This document shows, piece by piece, positions 15,398 to 23,613 of a stretch of 59,062 nucleotides of DNA. The stretch lies in the IMG/VR virus record IMGVR_UViG_3300020178_000191, positions 1 to 59,062 of that record. The stretch is one strand, 5' to 3'. The translations under genes and the position numbers were made by a program. The notes beneath the pieces are model-generated. The model worked only from the letters and a program-made list of their open reading frames with translations, had not been told where the DNA came from and made no database searches. The stretch comes from a virus. How positions within the stretch are numbered: the stretch's first letter is position 1; the number at the start of each line of letters is the position of its first letter.

Positions 15398-16797
15398 TAT
15401 ACTTTAAAATCAGAAAACTTATCATAAGCCTGTTCAGGTGTAGGATAACTTTCCTTTTCTTTTGTTTGGTTACTATCTACTATATTTTGTGCCGTATTTT
15501 CCACGTCATATAATCTCATTTTTGCTCTATCAACACCTACAATAAATGCTCTGTTTAAACCAGGATCATTGTATCTATTCTTTAATTGTTTTACTTTCAT
15601 TTGCCCTAAAGATTCTAATTCTTCATTAGACATTAAGGCAAACATAAAGTCGGCTGTCGCAGGTAGACCAAAACTTTCTGAAGTATCTTCTAAACCAATA
15701 TCTGTACTTACGTAACCAGTTCTAGTTGTTTGTGTAGCAGAAAAGATAGGTAAATTAAACTCAACTGCTAGGCCTCTTAATTCTTCAGCAATTGCCTTAA
15801 TATAAAAATAAGAAGATATATTACCACCTTTAAATCTGCTACTAGCACAAATATTTAAATAATCTACAAACACAACATCTGGTTTAAAACTTTTCTTTAA
15901 TGATAGTTCATTAATTAATGCTCTAAAATGACCACTATGAGCTGACGCTGTTGGATATTCTTTAATGATTAATTGACCTGTTGTTTTACTTCTTAACTTG
16001 GCCATTTTATTATCATATAGTTGTTTAGGCATATCGTGTAAATCATCCATTGTAACGTCCATTAAATTGGCGTCAATTCTTTCAGCAATTCTTTCTTCAG
16101 CCATTTCTAAAGTAATGTATAATACATTTTGACCTTGTGTTAAGAAGTTAGAAGCTACGTGACACATAAACAAAGACTTACCAACACCAGTTCCTGCCAA
16201 AGCGATGTTTAGTGTTTTACTTGGTACACCACCTTTTGTAATTTTGTTAAAGAAAGACAAGTCAAAAGGATATCTTTTTTCTTTTGTATGGTACCAATCA
16301 AATCTACTTTCAGCGTCACCAATATAATCGTGTCCAATATGATTGTCAAAACTAACGGCCAATGCCTCACTTAATATGCTTGGTATTGCCTCTGGCTGTC
16401 TTTGTTTATCTTTGCCATCTAGTATCTTAATGCCAGATAATACAGCGTTATGTACTGCTCTATCTTTACAAAACTTTTCTGTTGTATCTAACAACCATTG
16501 TAAATCAGACTTTTCATCTGTAAAACTAATAACAAGTTCTTTAATTAATTTTAATTCTTCTTCATTTATATCTTTTCTACGGCCAAACTCAATTAAAATG
16601 GTTTCTTTTGTAGGTAGATTTTTATATTCTTGTACAAACTTATCTATTTCTTCGTACAATAGTTTTTCTATTCTATTTGTAAAGTAATCAGGTTTTACAA
16701 AAGGTAAAGCCTTTCTTGTAAACTCCTCATTATAAAAGAAGTTTCTTAAAATAGTTATTTCTATTCTTTCGTTATTTGTCAAAGACAACGGTGCCAT
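15397..16797 (-). CDS. gp41: replicative DNA helicase (DnaB-like)
   Basis: 466 residues, close to T4 gp41 (475). The N-terminal helical domain (RIEITILRNFFYNEEFTRKALPF) is followed by the RecA-like core: Walker A in LAGTGVGKSLF (near residue 200), LYITLEMAEERIAERI, Walker B in VVFVDYLNI, and QTTRTG in the H4 region. It would form the hexameric 5'-3' helicase that unwinds DNA ahead of the replisome. It overlaps the preceding 107-residue gene by 26 bases and lies in the order UvsX - small protein - gp41, as in related marine phages. Confidence 0.95.
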   Translation of the reverse strand: MAPLSLTNNERIEITILRNFFYNEEFTRKALPFVKPDYFTNRIEKLLYEEIDKFVQEYKNLPTKETILIEFGRRKDINEEELKLIKELVISFTDEKSDLQWLLDTTEKFCKDRAVHNAVLSGIKILDGKDKQRQPEAIPSILSEALAVSFDNHIGHDYIGDAESRFDWYHTKEKRYPFDLSFFNKITKGGVPSKTLNIALAGTGVGKSLFMCHVASNFLTQGQNVLYITLEMAEERIAERIDANLMDVTMDDLHDMPKQLYDNKMAKLRSKTTGQLIIKEYPTASAHSGHFRALINELSLKKSFKPDVVFVDYLNICASSRFKGGNISSYFYIKAIAEELRGLAVEFNLPIFSATQTTRTGYVSTDIGLEDTSESFGLPATADFMFALMSNEELESLGQMKVKQLKNRYNDPGLNRAFIVGVDRAKMRLYDVENTAQNIVDSNQTKEKESYPTPEQAYDKFSDFKV

Positions 16798-17092
16798 CTG
16801 TTACCTGTTTTTCCAATTGTTCCATTAATATATCACCAATAAAATCTATAAAGTCTTGTGAATCAATATCTGCCTTATTAGGATTACTTACTATATCATA
16901 ATCAAACTTCATAGGCAACGTTCCGTCTGGATTTTCATCTCTAGCAAATCCAACTTTGCCGTACTTATAGATAACGTTTTCAAATTTACCATCAACGATT
17001 TTTATACAAGTAAAATCGTCACCTTCTTTTTGAACAAAAACGTATCTTTTTTTATTCTTCGTCTGATCCGTAGCTGAATTTCTTTTTGGCAT
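16772..17092 (-). CDS. conserved protein between uvsX and gp41
   Basis: Reading from the ATG at 17092 gives [27 protein letters not shown] and TTG codons 2-3 codons further upstream are alternatives, and none has a clear ribosome-binding site. The 106-residue product has a beta-like core ([33 protein letters not shown]) and an acidic helical tail ([18 protein letters not shown]). Small proteins with this pattern occur at the same place in cyanophages. It overlaps both uvsX and gp41, so it is translationally coupled. Function unknown. Confidence 0.65.
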   Translation of the reverse strand: MPKRNSATDQTKNKKRYVFVQKEGDDFTCIKIVDGKFENVIYKYGKVGFARDENPDGTLPMKFDYDIVSNPNKADIDSQDFIDFIGDILMEQLEKQVTDGTVVFDK

Positions 17093-18077
17093 ATTCATCA
17101 ATCTTATCTAATACTTCCTTTGTAAAATATTTTTCAGGCTCATCATTGATATTTTTACCAAATACTTTAGAACCATCTGGCATTTCAAATCTAGTTGATA
17201 CCTTTTTAAAGATACCAACTTCTTCGCCTAGTTCTAACAGACCGTAATACTTATCAAGTCCTTTTTTATAAGTTAGTTTGACATCTATTTGAGCATTTTC
17301 TTTTGTTAATCTACTTTTATAATTTTTACAATGTATAATATTACCAACTACTTCAGTACCGTCTTTTTCTTTTCGTTTACCTAAGTAGATGATTGATGAA
17401 GCGGCGTACTTCAAACCTGAACCGCCACCCATTTCTTTTTGTGGGAACATAGAACCAATAACATCATAAGTGTGATTGGTCATTATCATAGGTATATTTG
17501 CTTTACCTAATTTAAGTGTTAAAACTCTAAACGTTGATTTGACTATTTGTGATCTAGTCATATCTCTTGTTTCTTTACCAGCAGCCGTATCTTCCATTTC
17601 TTTTGTAGTAGATAACATACCTAAACTATCTAATACAAACATTAATGGTTTACGTTTATCTTCTGGTTGTTCTAAATATTTGTCTATAATTTTAATTGAT
17701 TGATTTCTAAATTCTTGTACTGTGGCAACTGGCACAATTACCATTCTACTTGAATCAACACCTCTACCCTCAATCATCTCTTTTGAGATGGCACTTTCTG
17801 ATTCAAAATAAATTACACCTGCGTCTTTGTCTGTATCTAAAAAATGTTTACAGATACCTAAAGCAAAGAAAGTTTTACCTGTTGCGGCTTCACCAGCGAT
17901 TGCTGTGATTTTATTTCCAGGCATACCACCGTAAATACTACCTGATAACAAAGCATTAAAAGAATACGAGCCTGTATCAATAAAACTTGTTACGTCTGCG
18001 CTATCAACGCCTTCACTTACAAGTGTAGCGTACTCATTACCTGTTTCTTTAATTATGTCCTTTAGAAAATTGCTCAT
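17052..18077 (-). CDS. uvsX: RecA-like recombinase
   Basis: 341 residues (T4 UvsX 391). Walker A reads GEAATGKT (62-69), the Walker B region is [12 protein letters not shown], and the glycine-rich [14 protein letters not shown] matches the L2 loop area. The protein would form filaments on single-stranded DNA for recombination-dependent replication, with UvsY (encoded at 44.6 kb) as mediator. A consensus sigma-70 promoter lies about 50 bases upstream, so it is an early gene. The 3' end overlaps the next gene by about 40 bases. Confidence 0.95.
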   Translation of the reverse strand: MSNFLKDIIKETGNEYATLVSEGVDSADVTSFIDTGSYSFNALLSGSIYGGMPGNKITAIAGEAATGKTFFALGICKHFLDTDKDAGVIYFESESAISKEMIEGRGVDSSRMVIVPVATVQEFRNQSIKIIDKYLEQPEDKRKPLMFVLDSLGMLSTTKEMEDTAAGKETRDMTRSQIVKSTFRVLTLKLGKANIPMIMTNHTYDVIGSMFPQKEMGGGSGLKYAASSIIYLGKRKEKDGTEVVGNIIHCKNYKSRLTKENAQIDVKLTYKKGLDKYYGLLELGEEVGIFKKVSTRFEMPDGSKVFGKNINDEPEKYFTKEVLDKIDEYAKKKFSYGSDEE

Positions 18078-18222
18078 ATTCCATTATCTCCTTTTCACTA
18101 TATTTTAATATGTACCACTTGATGTTATCATTATAACAGAAATTCTTAATTTTGTCAAGCTCCTGTGGCTTAAAATGGTACCGTTCTACAATTTTACCCT
18201 TATTATATATCATTATTTCCAT
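18049..18222 (-). CDS. possible 57-residue protein upstream of uvsX
   Basis: The ATG at 18222 gives [17 protein letters not shown] and ends in the first codons of uvsX. The composition looks protein-like ([19 protein letters not shown]), but there is no good ribosome-binding site and the strong uvsX promoter lies within the frame. It could be a real small gene read through from upstream, or AT-rich promoter DNA that happens to be open. Confidence 0.4.
   Translation of the reverse strand: MEIMIYNKGKIVERYHFKPQELDKIKNFCYNDNIKWYILKYSEKEIMEYEQFSKGHN
18130..18158 (-). promoter_or_regulatory. consensus sigma-70 promoter for uvsX
   Basis: Minus strand: TTGACA (18153-18158), exactly 17 bp, TATAAT (18130-18135), a full consensus match. 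The predicted start leaves a leader of about 45 bases before uvsX. This is the best early promoter in the window. Confidence 0.85.
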
Positions 18223-18574
18223 TATCGTCTTCAAAGGCCTCTTGCCACCTTTTAATATCTTTTGCCTTTAAAGCGATTCTATCACCTTTTGGCGTATCTA
18301 TTTCAAAGTTAGGCATATTAGCTTCGCCTTCCCATTCAAACCTATATTTTTCATTTATAGGCACCCAACCTTTTCTTGGATTTTCATAATCTTCAGGTTT
18401 TACCCTCATCCATAACAATTCTTTCATATCATTAAGGTTGACAGGTCCAAAATCATTATATACACGACCCTCAAAAGAATCGGCCATATTAAATACAACC
18501 TCTTTATTGTATTCTACCTTTCTTTGGAAGTCCCAATAATCTTTTAATTCTTCGTAATCTTTTTTTGTTATCAT
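18203..18574 (-). CDS. conserved hypothetical protein between druA-like gene and uvsX
   Basis: The start is placed at the ATG overlapping the upstream stop as ATGA (18574), giving MITKKDYEELKDYWDFQRK; longer frames upstream are unlikely. The 123-residue protein is rich in Trp, Asp and Glu (FNMADSFEGRVYNDFGPVNL, WMRVKPEDYENPRKGWVPIN) and ends in an acidic tail. No family or catalytic motif is recognised. Tight coupling to the DruA-like gene suggests co-expression. Confidence 0.6.
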   Translation of the reverse strand: MITKKDYEELKDYWDFQRKVEYNKEVVFNMADSFEGRVYNDFGPVNLNDMKELLWMRVKPEDYENPRKGWVPINEKYRFEWEGEANMPNFEIDTPKGDRIALKAKDIKRWQEAFEDDNGNNDI

Positions 18575-19674
18575 CTGATTATCTGTATTTGTGCATCCGG
18601 TGACCATATTTCAAGTTCTTTCCTCAAACGATTTTCATTTTTAAGATTATTATAACGATTGGTTGCTTTCTTTTTCCACCACTCTATAATATTATTTAGG
18701 TTATGTTTGTCGTAGTTTTCATCTTTGACTATATCTGTTTCTGTACCATTTACAATATTGATATAGTTTTTAATACCATAATTACAAGCATAATATCTTT
18801 TTCTTTCTGTAAGTTTTTTAGCATTACTAATAGTTGTGTTAAAATTTTCTAAATCTGTACCATCTAAACTTCTTTTAACTAAACCAATAATAGCCATAGT
18901 AAGTTTTAGTTTTTTACTTGAAGCGTCATCTTTTACTAATTTGCCTATATTGTTTTCTACAAACTTAGCCAAATCGTGGTAGGGTTTACCGTGTATTAAA
19001 GGTATAAAGTCACTATCAGTTAAGCCTTTATATCTTAAAAATGGTTTCATACCATCATATTGGCTTGATGATTTGCTATTACCATATAAAGATGTTGTTT
19101 CAAATAAGGCCATATTCATATCATATTTAACATTCATCTTTTGTCTTACTTCGTGTGAACAACAAACAGCGGCCAATAGTTTACCACCCAAATAATTAAA
19201 ACCAAATGGTTGTACAGGCACAATTACAAAACCCATAATAGAAGTTTTGTTAAATGATTTTAAATCAGGCACTTGTCCTAACATCTCATTACGAGGTTTC
19301 ATATTAATTACAGGAGATGATAGTCTAATAAAACCAACTATCTTTTGTGTATTAGTTTCCATTACAACTATCTTTAAGTTCTTACCTGGAACATTTGACA
19401 TATTTGTATGTGAAGAAACCATATTTAAAAGTTTATCAAATCTTTCATTAGTAATCTCTTTTATTTCAAAGTTCATTTCTTCAGGTGATATGTCACTATT
19501 AAACAAGTCTTCTTCAGGACCATCATCAAATAATGTACCAGCAGAATTATTTGTTTCTAATTGAGATAACTTTTGATCTCTCATATACTGATCTATTCTA
19601 TCAAACTGACTAAAATAGTCATTGAATATATTAGCACAATATAGGGCTTGTTCTTTATTTAGGGTCTTCATCAT
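18571..19674 (-). CDS. DruA-like (DUF4338-type) protein, copy 1
   Basis: 367 residues. The core (about residues 150-240) contains GFVIVPVQPFGFNYLGGKLLAA, CSHEVR, ETTSLYGNSKSSSQYDG and RYKGLTDSDF. The order Q-P-F/L-G, G-G-K-L-L-A, T-T-S-L-Y-G, Y-D-G matches the DUF4338/DruA fold, whose name comes from the Druantia antiphage system. A second gene with the same core lies at 36040-37341. The first 100 residues are acidic and variable. The biochemical activity of DruA is not settled; a nucleic-acid role is likely given its position beside uvsX and a DNA methylase. Confidence 0.7.
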   Translation of the reverse strand: MMKTLNKEQALYCANIFNDYFSQFDRIDQYMRDQKLSQLETNNSAGTLFDDGPEEDLFNSDISPEEMNFEIKEITNERFDKLLNMVSSHTNMSNVPGKNLKIVVMETNTQKIVGFIRLSSPVINMKPRNEMLGQVPDLKSFNKTSIMGFVIVPVQPFGFNYLGGKLLAAVCCSHEVRQKMNVKYDMNMALFETTSLYGNSKSSSQYDGMKPFLRYKGLTDSDFIPLIHGKPYHDLAKFVENNIGKLVKDDASSKKLKLTMAIIGLVKRSLDGTDLENFNTTISNAKKLTERKRYYACNYGIKNYINIVNGTETDIVKDENYDKHNLNNIIEWWKKKATNRYNNLKNENRLRKELEIWSPDAQIQIIR

Positions 19675-19762
19675 TCCATTTTCTCAATAACCAAATAGGT
19701 ATAATATACACTATTACCATAAAAATGGCAACCATTAATCCTACTCCAAACATTTCAATCAT
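19655..19762 (-). CDS. 35-residue single-pass membrane peptide
   Basis: The ATG overlaps the stop of the MT-A70 methylase as ATGA, a strong sign of coupled translation. Residues 4-25 are hydrophobic (MFGVGLMVAIFMVIVYIIPI), followed by WLLRKWNDEDPK, so one transmembrane helix with a basic-acidic cytoplasmic tail is predicted. The end overlaps the start of the DruA-like gene by 20 bases. No family recognised. Confidence 0.6.
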   Translation of the reverse strand: MIEMFGVGLMVAIFMVIVYIIPIWLLRKWNDEDPK

Positions 19763-20295
19763 ACTTCATTTCCCCAATAGTCCCAATTTTTAAATGGCTT
19801 TTTTCTAGCAAACAACTCTATGTATGGACCATCTACAAGAGCTTCAATCTCTTTGTGTAATAATGGTTTCTCGGAATGTCGACCTCTTTCCTGTACCACT
19901 AATTGTTTTACACCCATTGATTTTCTTTTTGGTTTGCCTTTAGTAGCCAACAAACACATTTCAGGATTGGCTCTAGTCCAATAACCTAAACCTGTAAAGA
20001 AACCCATTTTAGTTCGATTCGTTTTTGCCCAAGTAAATCCAACTGTCTTATACTTGAAGCCCCAGGCGTCAATAACTTTAAACGCCTGGTCTAAAAGTGG
20101 ATCTACAACCCACATTAAAAGGACTGCATCGTCCTTAGCAATTCGGTCAACAGGTAACCGAATAATGTCAGCGATAGACATACAAGGATAATGTCTTTCA
20201 GGACTTTTATCCTTTCCTTTGTTACTATACGTTTTAAAATACCAAGGAGGGTCAGCATATATTACTCCATATTGTTTGTTAGTTTGAAAGTCCAT
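19759..20295 (-). CDS. MT-A70 family adenine methyltransferase
   Basis: 178 residues. The catalytic DPPW motif is at 15-18 (YADPPWYF), followed by the S-adenosylmethionine region and the conserved LLMWVVDPLLDQAF, GYWTRANPEMCLLATKGKP and ERGRHSEKP segments of bacterial and phage MT-A70 enzymes. It should transfer a methyl group to N6 of adenine, most likely in DNA. It lies just after DNA polymerase and a small membrane protein and would be expressed with replication, possibly to protect new phage DNA from restriction. A second, unrelated adenine methylase of the Dam type is at 28909-29733. Confidence 0.88.
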   Translation of the reverse strand: MDFQTNKQYGVIYADPPWYFKTYSNKGKDKSPERHYPCMSIADIIRLPVDRIAKDDAVLLMWVVDPLLDQAFKVIDAWGFKYKTVGFTWAKTNRTKMGFFTGLGYWTRANPEMCLLATKGKPKRKSMGVKQLVVQERGRHSEKPLLHKEIEALVDGPYIELFARKKPFKNWDYWGNEV

Positions 20296-20434
20296 AAGCC
20301 TGTATAAAATATCTAATCATTAATATTATTATTAAAAATTGAGGTATACTTAAATTAGTTCTAGCAGCCAATATGGCTCCTGTGGCAAAACCCCAATGTA
20401 TAGTTATTATTAATAAAAATAAACCTGTTATCAT
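20279..20434 (-). CDS. 51-residue two-pass membrane protein
   Basis: The start is set at the ATG overlapping the polymerase stop (GGATGA), giving MITGLFLLIITIHWGFATGA; a longer frame inside the polymerase gene is less likely. Two hydrophobic segments are visible (about residues 2-20 and 30-45, IPQFLIIILMIRYF). It lies between polymerase and the MT-A70 methylase and overlaps the latter by 17 bases. Small inner-membrane proteins like this are often host-takeover factors in T4-like phages; no function is known here. Confidence 0.6.
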   Translation of the reverse strand: MITGLFLLIITIHWGFATGAILAARTNLSIPQFLIIILMIRYFIQAYGLSN

Positions 20435-22920
20435 CCAAAAAATGCCTCTAAACTGGCCTTTTCTTCGTGTTCCCAACCAATCGCCTGTAATATAAATCTC
20501 ATAGGATCTAAAAATGTTTTTTCAAATTGTGTTTCATAATCAATATATTCTTTGAGTTTAAACTCTTTAGGTAGTTTAGTAATATAACTTATTACATCAA
20601 ATTTAAATGGATTTGCCTCTAGTAATTTTAAAAACTTGATTTTATCACCCTCTTGTATGTAAGGGTATTTGTTTTGTAACTTAAATTGTTTTAGTTGATG
20701 ATTATAAATCAAAGCACCTTTAACGTGAATAGGTGTGCCTTTAATAAACACATCATTAGCGTGTTTGTATTTTCTTAAATTATTACAACTTCTAGGAAAA
20801 GATATTTGTTCAGCCGACATTTGAAAAAACTCTTTTTTAAATTCAGAAATAAAATTGTGTAAATCAGATTGTTCTTTAGACATAATAATCTTAATGGCTT
20901 CTTTAATCTTACCTCTACAAACTTGTGGTGTTGATGACTTAACTGCTTCAATACCCATAATCTTTAATTTAGGATCAGATAGTCTAACGCCTTCTTCATC
21001 TAATACATTTAACATATATCTTTTTTTAGCTACCCATATACCTTTATTGGCAATTACTTCTCGTTTCATTACCATACAATTTTTAAAAGCATTTGTATAA
21101 TCAGCCAATTCAGCAAAACATTTTTCTAAAAATGGTTCTATTCTACTATCTACAACCTTGTTTAAGAAATTACATATCTGTTCATTATCTTTACCTTCAC
21201 AAGTTTTTTCTACTAACTTGTCAAGTGTTACATAAATTGAATCTGTATCAGACGCCACAATATAATCTAACTTATCGTGTGTTTTTAATATTTTATTTAA
21301 ATATTCATTTACTTTACTTTCAATAAAACGAATAATAAACTGGCCTGCCGTTGTAATGGCACTTGCCTGTCTTACATCATAATATCTAAAGTATTGATTG
21401 CCTACGGCACCATAAGCACTATTGAGAGCAATCTTTCTAGCCCATTGAATATTGTGACAACGAGATATTTCTCTTACAAGTTTAGGATCTTTTGTTTTTT
21501 CATATTCTTTTTTTGCCTTTAACATTCGTTTCTTGTAAATAACTCGTTCATTGTACATTGTTTCCATCATTTCAGGTAAAAAACCTTGACCATCTGTTTT
21601 AAATAAAGCACCATTAGGTGTTATACAAGCGCCTTCAGTTTTTAAATGAGTGAGTGGTGTCCTTTGTTCTAACATTTTATTTACTGAAACGCCAGATGAT
21701 TTAACTCCTATAATCTTTTCGGGAGAAATATTATACTGTATGATAATATGAGGATATAGAGAGTTAATATCAAACGACACCACCCATTTGTGTTGACCAA
21801 GTTGAGGTTCTTTTACATAAGCGCCTTCGTATTTTGTTTCTTTTAAATGTTCTTCTCTTGGAGGCACACAAATATTTTTTTTCATTAAATGGTTTGCTAT
21901 CAAAGTGTCCCATACTCTAACTTGTGAAAATATATCACCATAGTTTACTTTACTTTCATAAGCAACGGTTAATGACAAGTCAATTAGGCCTAGTTTATCT
22001 TCTAGTCCATCAACAATTTCTACGTCTTGTATATTGTAATCAACAAACGATTGAAAGTCTTTAGTATACCATTCTTTAAATGTATCATATGGCATATCAT
22101 CTTTACCACGGCCAAGTTCTAACTCACCGATAAAGTCAAGTTTATAACTTTCTTGTCTTTGTGGTACAAACCATTTGTATAAGTCCAAGTAATCTAAATT
22201 TGTAATACCATAAATTGTATATACGGTTTGAGGTCTACCTCTTACAACAATCTCCTCACTTTTAATTAAACCCCAAGGCGACATTTTATTGGCCACTTTA
22301 TCGCCAGCAATCATTTTAATTCTATTCATCAAGTAAGGTAAGTCAAAGAATTTTGTATTCCAACCAGTAATTACATCTGGATAGTTCTTAATCCAAAACT
22401 TCATAAACTCAAATAATAACTGATTTTCATTCTTACATTGAACGTAAGTTACATCTGATCTATCAGTTTTATATTCACCTGTACCCCAAGTAATAATTTG
22501 TTTGTTAGATTGATTTTTAACTGTAATACAAAGTAATTCTTCAATAGGATTTTCCACATCAGGAAAACCATTTTCACAACTTGTTTCAATATCAAGTGTG
22601 AAGATTTTAATATGATCTTTATCCCATTTAATATCTTCAGGATATTCTTTACCAATATATTGATAATGGTATCTTTCTAATCCGTAAATAGGTGAATTTT
22701 GAGTTACAACTTCTCGTCTAAACTTACGAGCAGAGTCTATGTTTTTAAATGTGATTGGTTTTAAATATTGGCCTTGTAAATTTTTATATTCAGTTTCTTG
22801 TTGTGTTAAAGCATATAGAGTAGGACCAAAATCTAACTTTTCTTTAAAGTCTTTACCCTCGTGTATACCTCTTACAAGAAGTTTGCCTTTGTGTTCAATT
22901 ACTGATTTATAAAAATTCAT
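20431..22920 (-). CDS. gp43: family B DNA polymerase
   Basis: 829 residues (T4 gp43 898). The proofreading exonuclease is complete: Exo I LDIETS, Exo II ITGWNTKFFDLPYL, Exo III YNIQDVEIVDG. Polymerase motif A is SFDINSLYPHIIIQYN, motif B KIALNSAYGAVGN and motif C VASDTDSIYV. No intein or intron interruption is seen. The start overlaps the ferredoxin stop as TAATG, so the two are translationally coupled. It works with gp45, gp44/62 and gp41, all encoded nearby. RegA, which represses translation of replication genes in T4, is also encoded here. Confidence 0.97.
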   Translation of the reverse strand: MNFYKSVIEHKGKLLVRGIHEGKDFKEKLDFGPTLYALTQQETEYKNLQGQYLKPITFKNIDSARKFRREVVTQNSPIYGLERYHYQYIGKEYPEDIKWDKDHIKIFTLDIETSCENGFPDVENPIEELLCITVKNQSNKQIITWGTGEYKTDRSDVTYVQCKNENQLLFEFMKFWIKNYPDVITGWNTKFFDLPYLMNRIKMIAGDKVANKMSPWGLIKSEEIVVRGRPQTVYTIYGITNLDYLDLYKWFVPQRQESYKLDFIGELELGRGKDDMPYDTFKEWYTKDFQSFVDYNIQDVEIVDGLEDKLGLIDLSLTVAYESKVNYGDIFSQVRVWDTLIANHLMKKNICVPPREEHLKETKYEGAYVKEPQLGQHKWVVSFDINSLYPHIIIQYNISPEKIIGVKSSGVSVNKMLEQRTPLTHLKTEGACITPNGALFKTDGQGFLPEMMETMYNERVIYKKRMLKAKKEYEKTKDPKLVREISRCHNIQWARKIALNSAYGAVGNQYFRYYDVRQASAITTAGQFIIRFIESKVNEYLNKILKTHDKLDYIVASDTDSIYVTLDKLVEKTCEGKDNEQICNFLNKVVDSRIEPFLEKCFAELADYTNAFKNCMVMKREVIANKGIWVAKKRYMLNVLDEEGVRLSDPKLKIMGIEAVKSSTPQVCRGKIKEAIKIIMSKEQSDLHNFISEFKKEFFQMSAEQISFPRSCNNLRKYKHANDVFIKGTPIHVKGALIYNHQLKQFKLQNKYPYIQEGDKIKFLKLLEANPFKFDVISYITKLPKEFKLKEYIDYETQFEKTFLDPMRFILQAIGWEHEEKASLEAFFG

Positions 22921-23243
22921 TATAAGTCTTTTAATAATGTAGCTATCAAACCATTATGTTTTTTAGTCAATGTAATTTGACAAGATAATCTACTTTGTTT
23001 AGGTTTAAATTCAGGTTCATATTCTAACAATTCAATTTCAGCTGTATCTGTAGGTATAGATTCATAATACCTTTCATCAATATGTACGTGACAAGTAGCA
23101 CAAGCACAACTACCAGAACAATCTGCTGGTATTTCTGGTATGGATACTTTTGAATAATCTCTAGCAGCCTTCATTAGAGTAGTGCCTTCAGGCACATCAA
23201 CTGCTATCTTTGAGCCATCACGTACAAAGTAAACAGTTATCAC
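22920..23243 (-). CDS. [2Fe-2S] ferredoxin
   Basis: 107 residues. Cysteines at 42, 48, 51 and 88 (CSGSCACATC... LSCQI) give the C-x5-C-x2-C-xn-C pattern of adrenodoxin/bacterial Fdx-type plus ISC ferredoxins; an extra Cys at 46 is present. The fold is supported by ITVYFVRDGSKIAVDVPEGTTLMKAA. It starts with GTG one base inside the preceding stop and ends in a TAATG overlap with DNA polymerase, so it is embedded in the replication operon. It probably donates electrons to a host enzyme, such as ribonucleotide reductase or Fe-S assembly. The partner is not in this window. Confidence 0.9.
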   Translation of the reverse strand: MITVYFVRDGSKIAVDVPEGTTLMKAARDYSKVSIPEIPADCSGSCACATCHVHIDERYYESIPTDTAEIELLEYEPEFKPKQSRLSCQITLTKKHNGLIATLLKDL

Positions 23244-23560
23244 TAATCTAATTTAGGTAATTTAGTTTCTGTAATTAATCCTGGTGATGTTAAAATACTA
23301 CTTGTATTTTTTTGATATGATTTTAAAATATCTTCTTTAGGATCTGTTATGAATACAACTTTGTCTTTTGATACCGTAACAGTATCACTTTTACCAAAAG
23401 CATTATATAATGACATCATTAATTGTATTGGTTGGCCTGGTGCCGATTGTTGAGGTATAATAACAAATGCTTTGTTTAAATTTACACCTTGGTCGTCTTC
23501 TTCTACTCTAGCGATTACATCTTCGCCAGTAGCTAGTCTTAATAGTTTCACGTCTGACAT
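23243..23560 (-). CDS. Sm-like (Hfq/LSm-fold) phage protein, copy 1
   Basis: 105 residues. VKLLRLATGEDVIARVEED, AFVIIPQQ and VTVSKDKVVFITDP have the five-stranded Sm pattern, and a related Sm-like protein of putative cyanophage origin has a known structure. The C-terminal helix is DPKEDILKSYQKN. It has its own early promoter and a good AAGGAGA ribosome-binding site, and leads the operon Sm - ferredoxin - polymerase. Sm proteins bind RNA as rings; a role in early phage RNA metabolism is a reasonable inference. A second member is at 41912-42346. Confidence 0.65.
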   Translation of the reverse strand: MSDVKLLRLATGEDVIARVEEDDQGVNLNKAFVIIPQQSAPGQPIQLMMSLYNAFGKSDTVTVSKDKVVFITDPKEDILKSYQKNTSSILTSPGLITETKLPKLD

Positions 23561-23582
23561 AATATTTCTCCTTATTGTTTAT

Positions 23583-23611
23583 AATATAACATAAATTGAC
23601 TAAATTGTCAA
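23583..23611 (-). promoter_or_regulatory. sigma-70-type early promoter for the polymerase operon
   Basis: Minus strand: TTGACA (23606-23611), 17 bp, TATATT (23583-23588), 3 bases after the stop of the RimK-RimB gene. A short inverted repeat (ATTGAC / GTCAAT) overlaps the -35 box. Confidence 0.75.
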
Positions 23612-23613
23612 TG

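Noticed and set aside
22449-22655. 68-codon minus-strand frame inside DNA polymerase
   Set aside because: It lies wholly within the polymerase gene in another frame with no ribosome-binding site.
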